Assembly: GCA_963662155.1 (NCBI GenBank)
Contig: OY759271.1
Span: forward strand, 16,971,084-17,035,083
DNA: 64,000 bases
Direction of reading: 5' to 3'
DNA from: Lamellibrachia columna
Lineage: Eukaryota > Annelida > Polychaeta > Sabellida > Siboglinidae
Of the stretch, positions 1 to 10,800 are shown piece by piece (the stretch's first letter is position 1; every line of letters begins with the position of its first letter). Made by a program: the position numbers and the translations under genes. The notes below the pieces were generated by a model that saw only the letters and a list, made by a program, of their open reading frames with translations, ran no database searches and was not told where the DNA came from.

Positions 1-1334
1 GTCTGGCTCGTGGAACTCTTATGTAGTAGTCTGGCTTGTAGAACTCTTATGTAGTAGTCTGGCTCATGGAACTCCTATGTAGTAGTCTGGTTTGTGGAAC
101 TCTTATGTAGTAGTCTGGCTTGTGGAACTCTTATGTAGTAGTCTGGCTTGTGGAACTCTTATGTAATAGTCTGGCTCATGGAACTCCTATGTAGTAGTCT
201 GGCTTGTGGAACTCTTATGTAGTAGTCTGGCTCGTGGAACTCTTATGTAGTAGTCTGGCTTGTGGAACTCTTATGTAGTAGTCTGGCTCGTGGAACTCTT
301 ATGTAGTAGTCTGGCTTGTAGAACTCTTATGTAGTAGTCTGGCTCATGGAACTCCTATGTAGTAGTCTGGCTTGTGGAACTCTTATGTAGTAGTCTGGCT
401 CGTGGAACTCCTATGTAGTAGTCTGGTTTGTGGAACTCTTATGTAGTAGTCTGGCTCGTGGAACTCCTATGTAGTAGTCTGGCTTGTGGAACTCTTATGT
501 AGTAGTCTGGCTCGTGGAACTCCTATGTAGTAGTCTGGCTTGTGGAACTCTTATGTAGTAGTCTGGCTTGTGGAACTCTTATGTAGTAGTCTGGCTTGTA
601 GAACTCTTATGTAGTAGTCTGGCTCATGGAACTCCTATGTAGTAGTCTGGCTTGTGGAACTCTTATGTAGTAGTCTGGCTTGTGGAACTCTTATGTAGTA
701 GTCTGGCTTGTGGAACTCTTATGTAGTAGTCTGGCTTGTGGAACTCTTATGTAGTAGTCTGGCTCGTGGAACTCCTATGTAGTAGTCTGGCTTGTGGAAC
801 TCTTATGTAGTAGTCTGGCTCGTGGAACTCTTATGTAGTAGTCTGGCTTGTGGAACTCTTATGTAGTAGTCTGGCTTGTAGAACTCTTATGTAGTAGTCT
901 GGCTCATGGAACTCCTATGTAGTAGTCTGGCTTGTGGAACTCTTATGTAGTAGTCTGGCTCGTGGAACTCCTATGTAGTAGTCTGGTTTGTGGAACTCCT
1001 ATGTAGTAGTCCGGCTTGTGGAACTCTTATGTAGTAGTCTGGCTTGTGGAACTCTTATGTAGTAGTCTGGCTTGTGGAACTCTTATGTAGTAGTCTGGCT
1101 TGTGGAACTCTTATGTAGTAGTCTGGCTTGTGGAACTCTTATGTAGTAGTCTGGCTTGTGGAACTCTTATGTAGTAGTCTGGCTTGTAGAACTCTTATGT
1201 AGTTGTCTGGCTCATGGAACTCCTATGTAGTAGTCTGGCTTGTGGAACTCTTATGTAGTAGTCTGGCTCGTGGAACTCCTATGTAGTAGTCTGGTTTGTG
1301 GAACTCCTATGTAGTAGTCCGGCTTGTGGAACTC
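1..1334. repeat. 28-bp minisatellite, about 47 units, with higher-order structure
   Basis: The window opens inside a head-to-tail 28-bp tandem array (unit core GTCTGGCTYGTGGAACTC then YTATGTAGTA) that runs to about 1334 without spacers. Units differ mainly at a CG dinucleotide (CTCGTGG, CTTGTGG, CTCATGG), the pattern expected of CpG decay, and at CTCTT/CTCCT. A rare variant (CTTGTAG) recurs at 31, 311, 591, 871 and 1179, so units are organised in blocks of ten (280 bp), the last of eleven. The array is cut by the window start. It lies in the intron before the 1559 exon. No frame is open through it. Confidence 0.97.
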
Positions 1335-1558
1335 GTAATAATATTTTGACGTCATCTCAAGACTTATCCTTTTTATCTTGCATACCCTCCTTAATGTGTG
1401 CATTCATCTGGTGACAACTTTTAACACTGTAATATCGTATACCGATTTTGAGATGGCCTAAACCTGTGATCTGGGCTTAGGTCTCCGAGAAATTTGGTAT
1501 GATAGAATGATATTGTATAGTTTGTTGTTCTCAAAGCCATCTGGGTTTTCTGTTGCAG

Positions 1559-1776
1559 AGCCTACAAAACCAACAAGTTTAATGTGGCGCATGTCCAGTG
1601 GGTTGTACAGTGCAACAACCGGTGCCGTCACTGGCACCGTTGGGCTGGGTGTCGGTAGTGTCAAGTGGGTCGCAGGCAAGGGCTACATTGCTGGCAGTGC
1701 GGTCATCAACACAACAAAGACAGTTGCAGCAAAAGTGCCAATGCCTACATGGAAACGGAAAGACAAGAAGGAGTAG
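1559..1776 (+). CDS. TMEM263: TMEM263-like protein, last coding exon
   Basis: A pyrimidine-rich acceptor ending TTGCAG precedes an exon that reads 72 codons and stops at TAG (1774-1776). The incoming phase requires one base from an upstream exon outside the window. The peptide is rich in Gly, Ala and Val (residues like GAVTGTVGLGVGSVKW and AGSAVINTTKTV) and ends KRKDKKE after a KVP motif. This matches the C-terminus of vertebrate TMEM263, a small membrane protein with glycine-rich hydrophobic stretches that also has GSAVVN, KVP and a KKKD tail. The family is reported to affect growth and growth-hormone response in vertebrates; no enzyme activity is known. The call rests on this short tail only, so another glycine-rich small membrane protein is possible. 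Confidence 0.6.
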
Positions 1777-1959
1777 ATGCCTGATCCTGAAAGGGTGATC
1801 TCTATATTGGCATTCAAGGCCTGAAAGGGAATGAATGCATTGCCATGTAATATTGATATATGTGATTTATAAGTCCACGACTGTGCTTGATGGGATATGT
1901 GGCGTTTGTTTGCCGATGTTAAGTGATATTGTTTAACTGAATTATTGTTACACTCTGAA

Positions 1960-2045
1960 CAATATAGTTACACCACTGTACAGCGCCCAGAACAATTATT
2001 TGGACGGGCCGCTATGTAACAAATGTATTATTATTATTATTGCAT
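1960..2045 (+). repeat. SINE/LINE-like 3' tail with (ATT)n
   Basis: The segment contains a short GC-rich core (CAGCGCCCAGAACAATTATT) followed by CGCTATGTAACAAATG and a run of ATT triplets. Invertebrate SINEs and LINEs commonly end in such a conserved core plus short-repeat tail. No tRNA-derived head with A and B boxes was recognised, so this may be only the 3' end of an element. Confidence 0.4.
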
Positions 2046-2462
2046 GGCAAGACCATCCATTTCACAACAGTTCAGTATTGTATGCAACATAATGGGTACA
2101 TAGTAGTTGTACATTGTGTCATGTTCAAGTTTTTTAGTCTGTTAGAAGATGGCGTTTATGTGCTTTAAAACCAGAGATCTCTGAAGCCACGGTTACTGAT
2201 AGAAGGGGCAACATGACAAACTATTAAGTAGCAATAGTGAAAATGCGATGAACTGTATGAGGTAGAATGCGATGAACTGTATTAGGTAGAAATAGTGAAA
2301 ATGTGCTGACTGTTTTATTGATGTAGAAGGGGTAGATGTTTACATCAAGTATTTATACATAGCCCTGCCGTGATACATATCTTCATTAGTGCCAGTGATT
2401 AGTGTGGTTGGATATTCCTCAATCTGATCTACTTTAGATGGGTTGGAATATTAAGTTCGACA

Positions 2463-3063
2463 TACAGTCGATGGTCGAAAAGTGGTCTCTTAGTACAGGT
2501 GGTCTCTTAAAGTGCCTATGATACGGTTGCTGAAAGTTCTAATTCTTTTTAAAAAAGATACTTTTAGCTTAATGAAATACATTCACAGTAATGCAGTTCA
2601 CGACTTTATATAGACAGATGATATAATTGGCACTAAGTGTGATAATTCACAGCAATTATGCAACTGGTTCTTCTAATCTGCTTGTCCCATTTTGTGATAT
2701 CAGTGGGGGTATATCTCCCAGGATGCATGCTTTCAAGAAGTGTTTGACAAAAATTATGTAACTTGGAACAGTCGTAGAAGATATGCATACAGTTGTATAT
2801 AACTACCAGGTAATTCCTGACCTCTGCTGACATTATTTCCAATTTCTCCCTCACTCAACAGAAAACTTATTTCCTGGCGGTAATTGCAAATTTTTCTAAG
2901 ATATACTATTTACATAACTAATTTGTCAAAAATTAGCACACTTAATTTTAGATTTTTAGCTAAACCCATGTCAAAGGCAGTATCTTAATATGCACAGGTG
3001 GTACTTGGGAGTCGACTGTGGTCGTATTAATGACAGGTGGTCGCTTCAGCAGGTTTGACTGTA
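2463..3063. mobile_element. TIR DNA element, about 600 bp, ends TACAGTC...GACTGTA
   Basis: The left end (TACAGTC, then GGTGGTC at about 2498) and the right end (GGTGGTCGCTTCAGCAGG, then GACTGTA) are inverted copies with internal GTGGTC repeats. Ends of the type TACAGTCAAACCTG are common on non-autonomous elements of marine invertebrates. There is no coding sequence. A TA target duplication is possible but not proven; the arms are diverged, so this is an old copy. Confidence 0.55.
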
Positions 3064-3748
3064 TGTATGTGTGGTTTCCATAAACATGTGCTTATTAAAG
3101 TGACTTCCATAATATGTGACAATGCAGCCACTGTTGGTGTAATTGTAACCTAATGCAATGAACATTTGACTAAACTGTATGAATATACAGTTTTAGAGAT
3201 GGGGACTGTCGCAAATGCAGTGTTACAGTAAGCTTATTAGAAAGAGGCTTTCACATTTATATAAGATATGCTGCATTTAATTTTGTTGTGCCAAATCTAA
3301 TATTTATGTTTGAGGTAAATCCATTATTAGTTGCATCTGATGAGTATCTAGGTAGCATGTGTGAAACACATTTTATTTTATTTGGGGCCAGGAGTCACTT
3401 AGGCTGGGATCAACAGGGTGAAAGGTTGGGAGTATTTTCTGTGATGCAAAGTTTAGAATTTCGACAGATTTCTGTATTTTGGAAATTTCACGTGTTTTTG
3501 GATATGTTGAAAAAGGTGTAGGGTAACATGCTAAAACTAGTGTTTTTAGGGTATCAAACAGAATTGTCTTCATCCTGTTGGTTTGTTCAGAGTGATCCTT
3601 TAAGTGTCTGCCAGGATATTTGATGCCAGAATGGGCAGTCAAATGTAGGAAGTGCATAATACAAGATATTCTGTGAGAACAATTTGCTGTTAATGTGGCT
3701 ACTGAACAAATGTTGCCATTGATGAGTCAAGTGATTGAATGGAAACAG

Positions 3749-4272
3749 AAGTCATGGTTTTGGACCTATGCACCTATAAGAGTTACTAAAGCATGACCAT
3801 TTATAAACAGCGATCAGAAATATCATGCCAGTGGTTTACTAGGAAAACCTTATGGCACATATGGTTGTAGCCTTGCAATAATCGCTCACCAAATGTAAAT
3901 CTATTTGTATTGTAAACACCTAGTCTTGTACAAAGAAAAGTACACTGTACTTGCCAATATGACACGGCCATGCTGTCTACATCTAAACTCAACTTATGCT
4001 TTGGCCTTTATTTACTAAACTTATCCCATTCTGACTTAATGCGTGTTAACACATCACAGCAGAAGATGTATTCCAAGAATTGCCAGGTGCTTATTTTTGG
4101 TTCTGGTCAACAACATGTCAACAACCAGGAAAATGGAGATTTTACCAGAATCTCCCACTTGTTGAACAAATTCTGAGAAAACCACAAGCATGATGTTCTT
4201 GATTGTATTGTAGGTGCAAATAGTTGGTTACTTTTTATTAACTCTTATGTGCATTGCCCCAAAACCATGACT
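3749..4272 (+). mobile_element. MITE family A, copy 1 (524 bp)
   Basis: Diverged terminal inverted repeats of roughly 90 bp: the left end reads AAGTCATGGTTTTGG, the right end its reverse complement. The interior matches the reverse complement of 33099-33615 (for example TTGCCAATAT ... ATGGCCATG and AACTCAACTTAT), so the two are same-family copies in opposite orientation and of nearly equal length. No coding capacity. Confidence 0.75.
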
Positions 4273-5067
4273 TAATTTTGCTTTAAGAAAGCAGGGCAGC
4301 TAAGGTGCACTGTACATAGTGGCTTCCATTGGGCAGTTTTCACTGTCAGGCTCTCTTACATTTTCAGGCAAATGTATACATATTTGGTGCCATGTCTTCA
4401 ATTAAGGGGACACTGCAATGATATATGATGCTGAATAGTGGTGTTGGTTTAACCAGAATTTTTTATGTGTCGAGTCTTCTGCATTTGCTAAGAAAAGAGG
4501 GACCATTATTTTATTTAAAAGCATTTTTAAGGGCCATGTCTAGAGGTGTGCAATGGAACATCTCATTTTTGGAATATACTAGCCATAAACAATTGAGAAG
4601 TTGAGCAAAATCAACATAATACCAAGACTAGACTAGCAATACTATTTTGTGGTTTTGAGTATTAAACGGTTTGCAAGATCTCATCACCTTGGTAATGTCA
4701 GACGTGGCTGTTAGGTACTGTATAGTAATTGTAGACACAGGATGTCTTGCACTTTGACTGTTCAGTTACACAGCTGAAATGTAGACATCTAGAATATCTG
4801 CATTATAAGACGTTGTGTATTCGAGGTAGTATTATTGCTGGTCACTAAACACATTTTTTAGAATAGTTTCACATTGAATACATCATAACTGTATAATGTT
4901 TCATGTGTGTTACAATTAATAAAATTGTTATATGAATGAAGTGCTGCTCCTTTTTAAGTATTATTGCCATATAATCCTTTGGTGTTGTTAAAATAGCAAT
5001 ATGCTTTATGGGGATAACTGTGACATGCCCCCAAACAGTATTTGTTTTATTTACTTTGACAGTTTTC

Positions 5068-5073
5068 AATAAA
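5068..5073 (+). terminator. Candidate polyadenylation signal AATAAA
   Basis: An AATAAA hexamer on the plus strand, downstream of the TMEM263-like stop and just before simple AT-rich DNA. Another lies near 4918. Hexamers are frequent in AT-rich DNA, so this is only a candidate. Confidence 0.25.
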
Positions 5074-5308
5074 ACATCAGTGCCAGTTAATGAAAAAGGG
5101 ACATTTAGCTAGTCTGGAGTTTCTAATTGTACTCTGCCAGTGTATTATGTAATACATGAAATATTTGCAATATATATATATACATGTATATATAATTTGT
5201 CCAACTGCAGTACACCATTGTACAACAGCATTTTATCCACATATGAACATTTGTATGTTGCAACTGTTCAAAATAGTTTAGTATAAAAAAAGCATTTCAT
5301 TCAACAGT

Positions 5309-5372
5309 ACAAACTGGATTTGTCGGCAGCCTATTAAAGTACAAACTGGATTTGTCTGCAGCCTATTAAAGG
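5309..5372 (+). repeat. 32-bp tandem duplication
   Basis: Two nearly identical 32-bp units (ACAAACTGGATTTGTC then GGCAGCCTATTAAAG) directly adjoin; they differ at two positions. Nothing coding overlaps. Confidence 0.85.
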
Positions 5373-5379
5373 TCCCTCT

Positions 5380-5840
5380 CAATTTGATGTTTAGCACTTG
5401 TTTGTAAAAAAAATTGGCAAAAAAATGCAAAAGTGGTCTGGTTCTATATAGTATTTTTTTTACTTATCCTCTTTGTGCCCAGGGGTGGCATATACGGCTC
5501 GCACAAGATATGTGCTGTAGCACATACAGCTCGCACAAGATATGTGCTTTGGCACATATGGCTATTCACACTTTCGCAAGTTACCCGATGTAATGATCAA
5601 TTCTTTCGATGATGTTAATAAAAGTATGAAATTGTTTTATTAAACTTACTGCGCATGTTACTTGAACTGTTCACGCACATACTACATATTACTTGAGCTG
5701 TTCACACACTACATATTAGTTGAACTATTCACACACTACCGATGGGAACATCAACAAACCTGGTCTCATTATGGGCTAAATCAATTGAGGAGGGAGCTTT
5801 ACTTTGGAGGTGGCTTATCTACAACAATCAATGAAATAGG
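5380..5840 (+). repeat. Dispersed repeat family B, copy 1
   Basis: Contains GGCAAAAAAATGCAAAAGTGGTC, a pair of 32-bp units around CTCGCACAAGATATGTGCT, then CAAGTTACCCGATGTAATGATC and a GTTACTTGAACTGTTCACGC segment. The same series of blocks occurs at about 53690-54160 (+), inverted at about 56170-56460, and in part at 61950-62150. Ends could not be fixed. Confidence 0.6.
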
Positions 5841-6545
5841 CTGTGTAATGATGTAATAGGTGTATATACAGTACAATGAGACAACAGCTACAGCACTAGA
5901 GAAGAAAACTGTGTTCACAGCACGAACCTATAACTCCGTTGGTAATATCCACGCAACAACATTTCCTGTACATTAAATAACACGGGACAAGTAGTTTGGG
6001 ATCCAATCCATTGCACAGATCAAGAATGGCTGAATCTGCTAGACTACGCACATGTACACAAGCAATTTTGTACAGCTACATAAAATATTGCAAATAAAGA
6101 GGTAAATATTGTACTATACTGTCAATAAGGTATATACTGTAGTATACTGTATTGTCAATAAAACAAATGCCTAAGTGGCAATCAAAGTGCACTGTATCTG
6201 TCACATTAGTCTTCACTTCACCGTCATCATTGTTAATAACAGAAAGATAAATTTTGTAATATATCCCTTGCAAAAGGTTCTAAACCACCACCGATGTGAC
6301 ATGTAGCACACAACTGATTTGAGTATGCCTTAGCGACAAAGCACCCCTTTAAAATCTATCAAATGTCATGTATGTACATGGTTTGAACAAATCAGATTCC
6401 AAGCACAGTAAACATGTTCTTTGTAACATTAGCCGAGAGGTATAATTTTAGAATATTATTATTATGATCAGTCTCTAACCATTTTACAGCACAATAAAAT
6501 GCATTCATTGACATCACATTTTTTAAACACACCAACTCCTATCAG

Positions 6546-6722
6546 TGATACCAACTAGACGTCACCCAAAACAACTGATACCAACAAGACGTCACCCAAA
6601 ACCACTGATACAAACTAGACATAACCCAAAACCACTGATACCAATTAGACATCATCCAAAACCACCGATACAAACTAGATGTCACCCAACACCACTGATG
6701 ACAACTAGATGTCACCCAAAAA
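6546..6722. repeat. 30-bp tandem repeat, about 6 units
   Basis: Diverged units of the type GATACCAACTAGACGTCACC plus CAAAACCACT. Because 30 is a multiple of three, both strands keep open frames with 10-residue periodicity (for example IPTRRHPKPL or WFWVMSSLYQ); these are by-products of the repeat, not evidence of a gene. It lies about 1.1 kb beyond the MINDY stop codon. Confidence 0.9.
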
Positions 6723-6895
6723 TCATTAGGTGAGCAGTGCATTGTGGGTGGGTTTGGTGCCATGATATACGAGTGACTACATAAGGCCAACGCACCAACT
6801 GTGATCAGCATTATCAACTCATGTAATATACACATTGGTGCAAACTCTTGCAGTTTACCCATAAGTCATACGATTTTCTAAAACGTTATGGTTTT

Positions 6896-7110
6896 ACAGG
6901 TGTAGGAGACATTCCTTACAGTTTTGTGCATTTTGAACAAGGCTGTTTTTATATCGGGATATCAGTTCACATTTGTCAAATGGCAGCAAACAGCAGATAA
7001 TCAGTTCAAAGCACAAATATGCAATAAGTTATGCCAAAGTCTTGCGAAATCCAATCAATATACCCTTTTGCACATGTGTGGCAAACCAACGGACATAGAT
7101 TCATTCATGA
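6896..7110 (+). repeat. Dispersed segment also present at 8862-9040
   Basis: The run GACATTCCTTACAGTTTTGTGC, then TCAAATGGCA, CAGATAATCAG and GTGTGGCAAAC recurs in the same order at 8862-9040 with about 70-75 % similarity by eye. It is a repeat family or an old local duplication downstream of and inside the MINDY gene. Confidence 0.6.
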
Positions 7111-7399
7111 TCTGATGGATTTCTGTTTTATATATGTGTACCACTCCTGGTTGGTACCTATGGGTTCATTAACGACATTTGTACATTTGAGCTGAGATTT
7201 AGTCCTCACCTTCTGCTGTCTCCAGAATAAATGGAAACAACCACGCCACGGCAGAACCATGGCAAGTCTCACTGCAGAGGGGATGTAGTATTTTATGGAA
7301 CATTTTCTGACAAATCAGCCCAAACAATGATGTAATCTTTGGAAGCTACTTCACTAAATTGCCATTTTTGTTTGTTTAAGTCAATGTGGATTATCTGCA

Positions 7400-7841
7400 A
7401 AACATATTATCTCCAATTTGTGCATTCTAAGATAAATAATGTTTTCTATTGCACATAGCTATAAAGCGATGGATAGATAAACCGAGATTTCATAATTCAG
7501 AAACATTGTGTACATCAATTATTGCAGCAACACTTACCTCCACCACTATCAACTAGATGGCAGCACAAACGCGTTGTAACTCGATAAGATTCTTCAGTGA
7601 CAAAACAAACTAGTTTCTAATTTCAGGAAATCTTGTTCAAAGGAGTCCTAATAAGTTTTAGTTCCAGCCCGTCACATTGTCATTTACATATATATCTTTG
7701 CTGCAACACTGTGGTGTTGAACGTAACATTGTTTTGTTGACTGTAACACACCGGCACTGATTATAACACTTTGGTGCAATATCCTGGCATGGAATGCCAT
7801 GATCTGTCACATAATGCATGACTCTGTTGATGCCTGGTCCA
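7400..7841 (-). other. Probable MINDY 3' UTR
   Basis: Follows the CTIL stop codon. An 65-codon open frame (7855-7661) overlaps it in another frame and looks Cys-rich, but it begins inside the terminal exon and is best read as chance. A defined poly(A) site was not identified. Confidence 0.5.
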
Positions 7842-7856
7842 TCACAGGATGGTGCA
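7842..7856 (-). CDS. MINDY2: MINDY terminal micro-exon encoding CTIL-stop (CaaX box)
   Basis: Exon 8 ends in phase 0. Downstream, the acceptor ATGTTTCCAG is followed at once by TGC ACC ATC CTG TGA, so the protein ends ...KKDN-CTIL. Vertebrate MINDY2 ends CVIL and MINDY1 ends CILL, so position and chemistry agree. A Leu in the last position predicts geranylgeranylation. Only 15 coding bases are in this exon; the rest is 3' UTR. Confidence 0.82.
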   Translation of the reverse strand, partial: CTIL

Positions 7857-10800
7857 CTGGAAACATACCAATGTAACCATGAAATAATACAAGCCAAAAT
7901 ATTAAAACAAACATACAACAAAATGGCTACAGATAGTAGAATACTTGTGAGAAATTAATTATAATAAAAAAAAGTTCAGCTTGACAGCATATGACATGAT
8001 CAAACGGTGTTGTAAATAATGTATTGTTTCCATTATAATCACTCCATAATTGAACACAAGAATTAGAAATGCACAATTACTTGGGTAGTAGTAATAATGT
8101 ATCCTCGTTTGAATACACAAGAACATTTGGACGTGGTGTATATCTATTCTAATACGACCACCATAATGTGTTTTAATGATCCACATTAAAACCATAGTTC
8201 AACTGTTATCTGTTTAATGTTTCGGTGAGAATATCAGATTTTCATGCATGTGGAAGGGAACATAACTGTCAATGATCCCATGAATGTCTGGCTCGGATAA
8301 GCTCAGTCCAATGTTAACTGTAATTATCGACAGCTATCGTATTATGATAAAAACGATGAGACTTTGTAAGACACAGAGTCATGCTTACATTGTCTTTCTT
8401 GCGTTCTCTCCCTGATGCGGCACTGCCATGTGCTGGGCCACTGCGCCCTGGACTGGCACTACCTGACGCTGCGTGAGATCTACCCTGGTATTGTGCAGGG
8501 TGTCTGCCTGGCTGCTGATAGCCCAGATCAGCTACATCCGGTGCTCTGTTGTCCTCCTCTTCCTGCAGTCTCCGAGCCAACGCGTGACTGTGAGGGACCA
8601 CAGCAGAATCAGATGAACAGAGGGGCAACGAGCCGAGACTACATTGATTCTATTAGACAACAAAACATTCAAGTGAATGTAGCTTCATTTCTATTTCTGC
8701 TGATATTTGTGTGTTTTAATTACGTCTTATAATCAACAACTAGCCCAGACTATATTGTTTCTATTACGCAACAAAATATTCAAGTGTCTGTCGTTTCCTT
8801 TCTATATTTCTTCTGATATTTGCATGTTTTAATTAGAGAGAGAATTTGATGAGCTTACGGGTGTAGTAGACATTCCTTACAGTTTTGTGCGTGTGTTTGG
8901 AATGAGACTTTATGTATTATGCTATACGGCCAGCGTCGGCCAAATGGCATGCGGATAACAGCTCACAAATATTTTACCTGTCTCAAGATTCAAGGTGTGG
9001 CAAACTGACAGATGTAGATAATCATACAGGTTCGTTTGTGCGTTTTTCGGGTTTCTGTTACCAGTTGGCGTGCATGTAATTATTTATGTTTATTTATGTT
9101 CTATAATCAATTCAATTATCATTTATGTGCCAAGACTACATTAATTTTATTACGTAAAAAATATTAAAATCTCTGTTGTTTCAGTTCTATTTGAGCTGAT
9201 ATTTGTGTGTTTCAATTACATTTGAATATGTCTTACAATCAACAACAAGCTTACACTAATTCTATTACAGAAAATATTATAAAGTATCTGCCATTTAATT
9301 TCTATTTCTGCTGATATTTGCATGTTCTAAATAATATGTTTAGGTTTCAAAAACTTCATTAGTCATGGGAATCCTGAAAAAAGTGCTTTCCGTCCCCCAT
9401 ATATTTATATCTGGAATAGCCATAATATAAGCCCTAGCTTTTAAGTAAAAATTCTGTACATAAAAGTAGTAAAGATATTATTAGATATGCTACAATGCCT
9501 GCAAATGCCAGTAAGCATCACCTAGATCCTCCTTTAAGATCACCAATAATTAGAGTATATTACTCTCGCTTGTTTTCAACTGGTTTTAGTATTACGATTG
9601 TGATATGTAATGTTTAGTTCCGTGTGTGATTGGGTGCATGAGTGTATGTTTGTGCTAACGCCACAACACTACAAATTCCTTGTACTTGCTACTTGGTAAT
9701 AAAACTTATCTTATCTTATCTTAACATGACAAGAAATCATGCAGGAAATATATTTCACCAACATTGTAGGGTTCTGCCTACAGCTAATTTTCCCATTGGT
9801 GGCCATGTTAACGTTTTTTATGATTATAAGAAAACGTGACCATCAAAAATCGTAAAACTTTTTACCTGCCATTATCATCATCCCACTGACATGCTGGTCG
9901 AGTTTTGTAAAAATTTAACATTTCTAACTCTTGTAATATGCCTGTATGTGCGATACACATCGATGTTTACCAATATTGGCACGAATTACGGCATTCATGT
10001 GTCTAGTGGCGAAAAAAATATCCCAAATATCCTTCTGCCTATTAGAATCATCTAAAAATCCACCATTTCACTCTCAACAGCTTCAACCAGCAAATCCGGC
10101 AATGTTCCTGCTCAAATAACGTTCTTATATCCAAACTCACTATGCCCTAAATTCATCTGTAACACACCAGGAAGTCTCACTGAGGCATGACCCTTGTACA
10201 CTTACTCAGAGTCAATGTCTGGCTGCCAGGTGTCTCTGTTGTTTGTAGGTGATGGCAAATGTTCTTCCTGTAGCGACAATGCCACCAAGTAGCTGCAAGC
10301 AGAACCACGATGATGTGAACACATACAACACAGATGGACATATGTTCAGCATATTTCATGCTTTTGCCATGCAGATGTTGGCAGAAAAGAAACTATTTTT
10401 CTACAGTTTTACGCATAATGCTAGATTAAACATGAATTACATTATTTTATGTGAGTGGTTACCTTAATTATTCATTGGTTAATTCCTGGCATGTTGTAAG
10501 GACCCCCTGCAGCACCGTACGTAGCATCATGGAAAAGAGGATGCTAACGACTGTGTGGAGGATCCGAGATCAATGTCCTCCTAAATATTTCACGGCCCAT
10601 CAAGACAAATATTTGACAATATATGACAATATAACTCTTCATAATGCCAGTAGCATTTGACTTCAAACATATTTACTTTCTGACCGAACCATGAATAAGA
10701 CCACATAGAGCTTCCACACTTCTCATAGATCTATCATACGCACACACATGACATGGTCAAACACTACTCTTACTTCCAAATAAAGATCAAAATAAACGAA

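Larger units (their letters stand above)
1777..5075 (+). other. Probable long 3' UTR and intergenic DNA after the TMEM263-like exon
   Basis: No coding exon was found here. The stretch is AT-rich and carries a SINE-like tail, one 0.6-kb TIR element and one 0.52-kb MITE, annotated separately. AATAAA signals at about 4918 and 5068 could end the transcript of the upstream gene, which would give a 3' UTR of about 3.3 kb; the true end is not determinable from sequence. Confidence 0.4.

Noticed and set aside
1..1334. CRISPR-like array
   Set aside because: Units of 28 bp adjoin without spacers and the genome is eukaryotic; it is a minisatellite.
6545..6862. 106- and 62-codon frames on both strands
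   Set aside because: They are periodic products of the 30-bp tandem repeat, not genes.
7658..7921. 87-codon minus-strand frame resembling a signal peptide plus Cys-rich secreted peptide
   Set aside because: It overlaps the MINDY terminal exon and 3' UTR. The TGTTTCCAG acceptor with CTIL-stop explains the position better; the frame has no promoter, splice or homology support.
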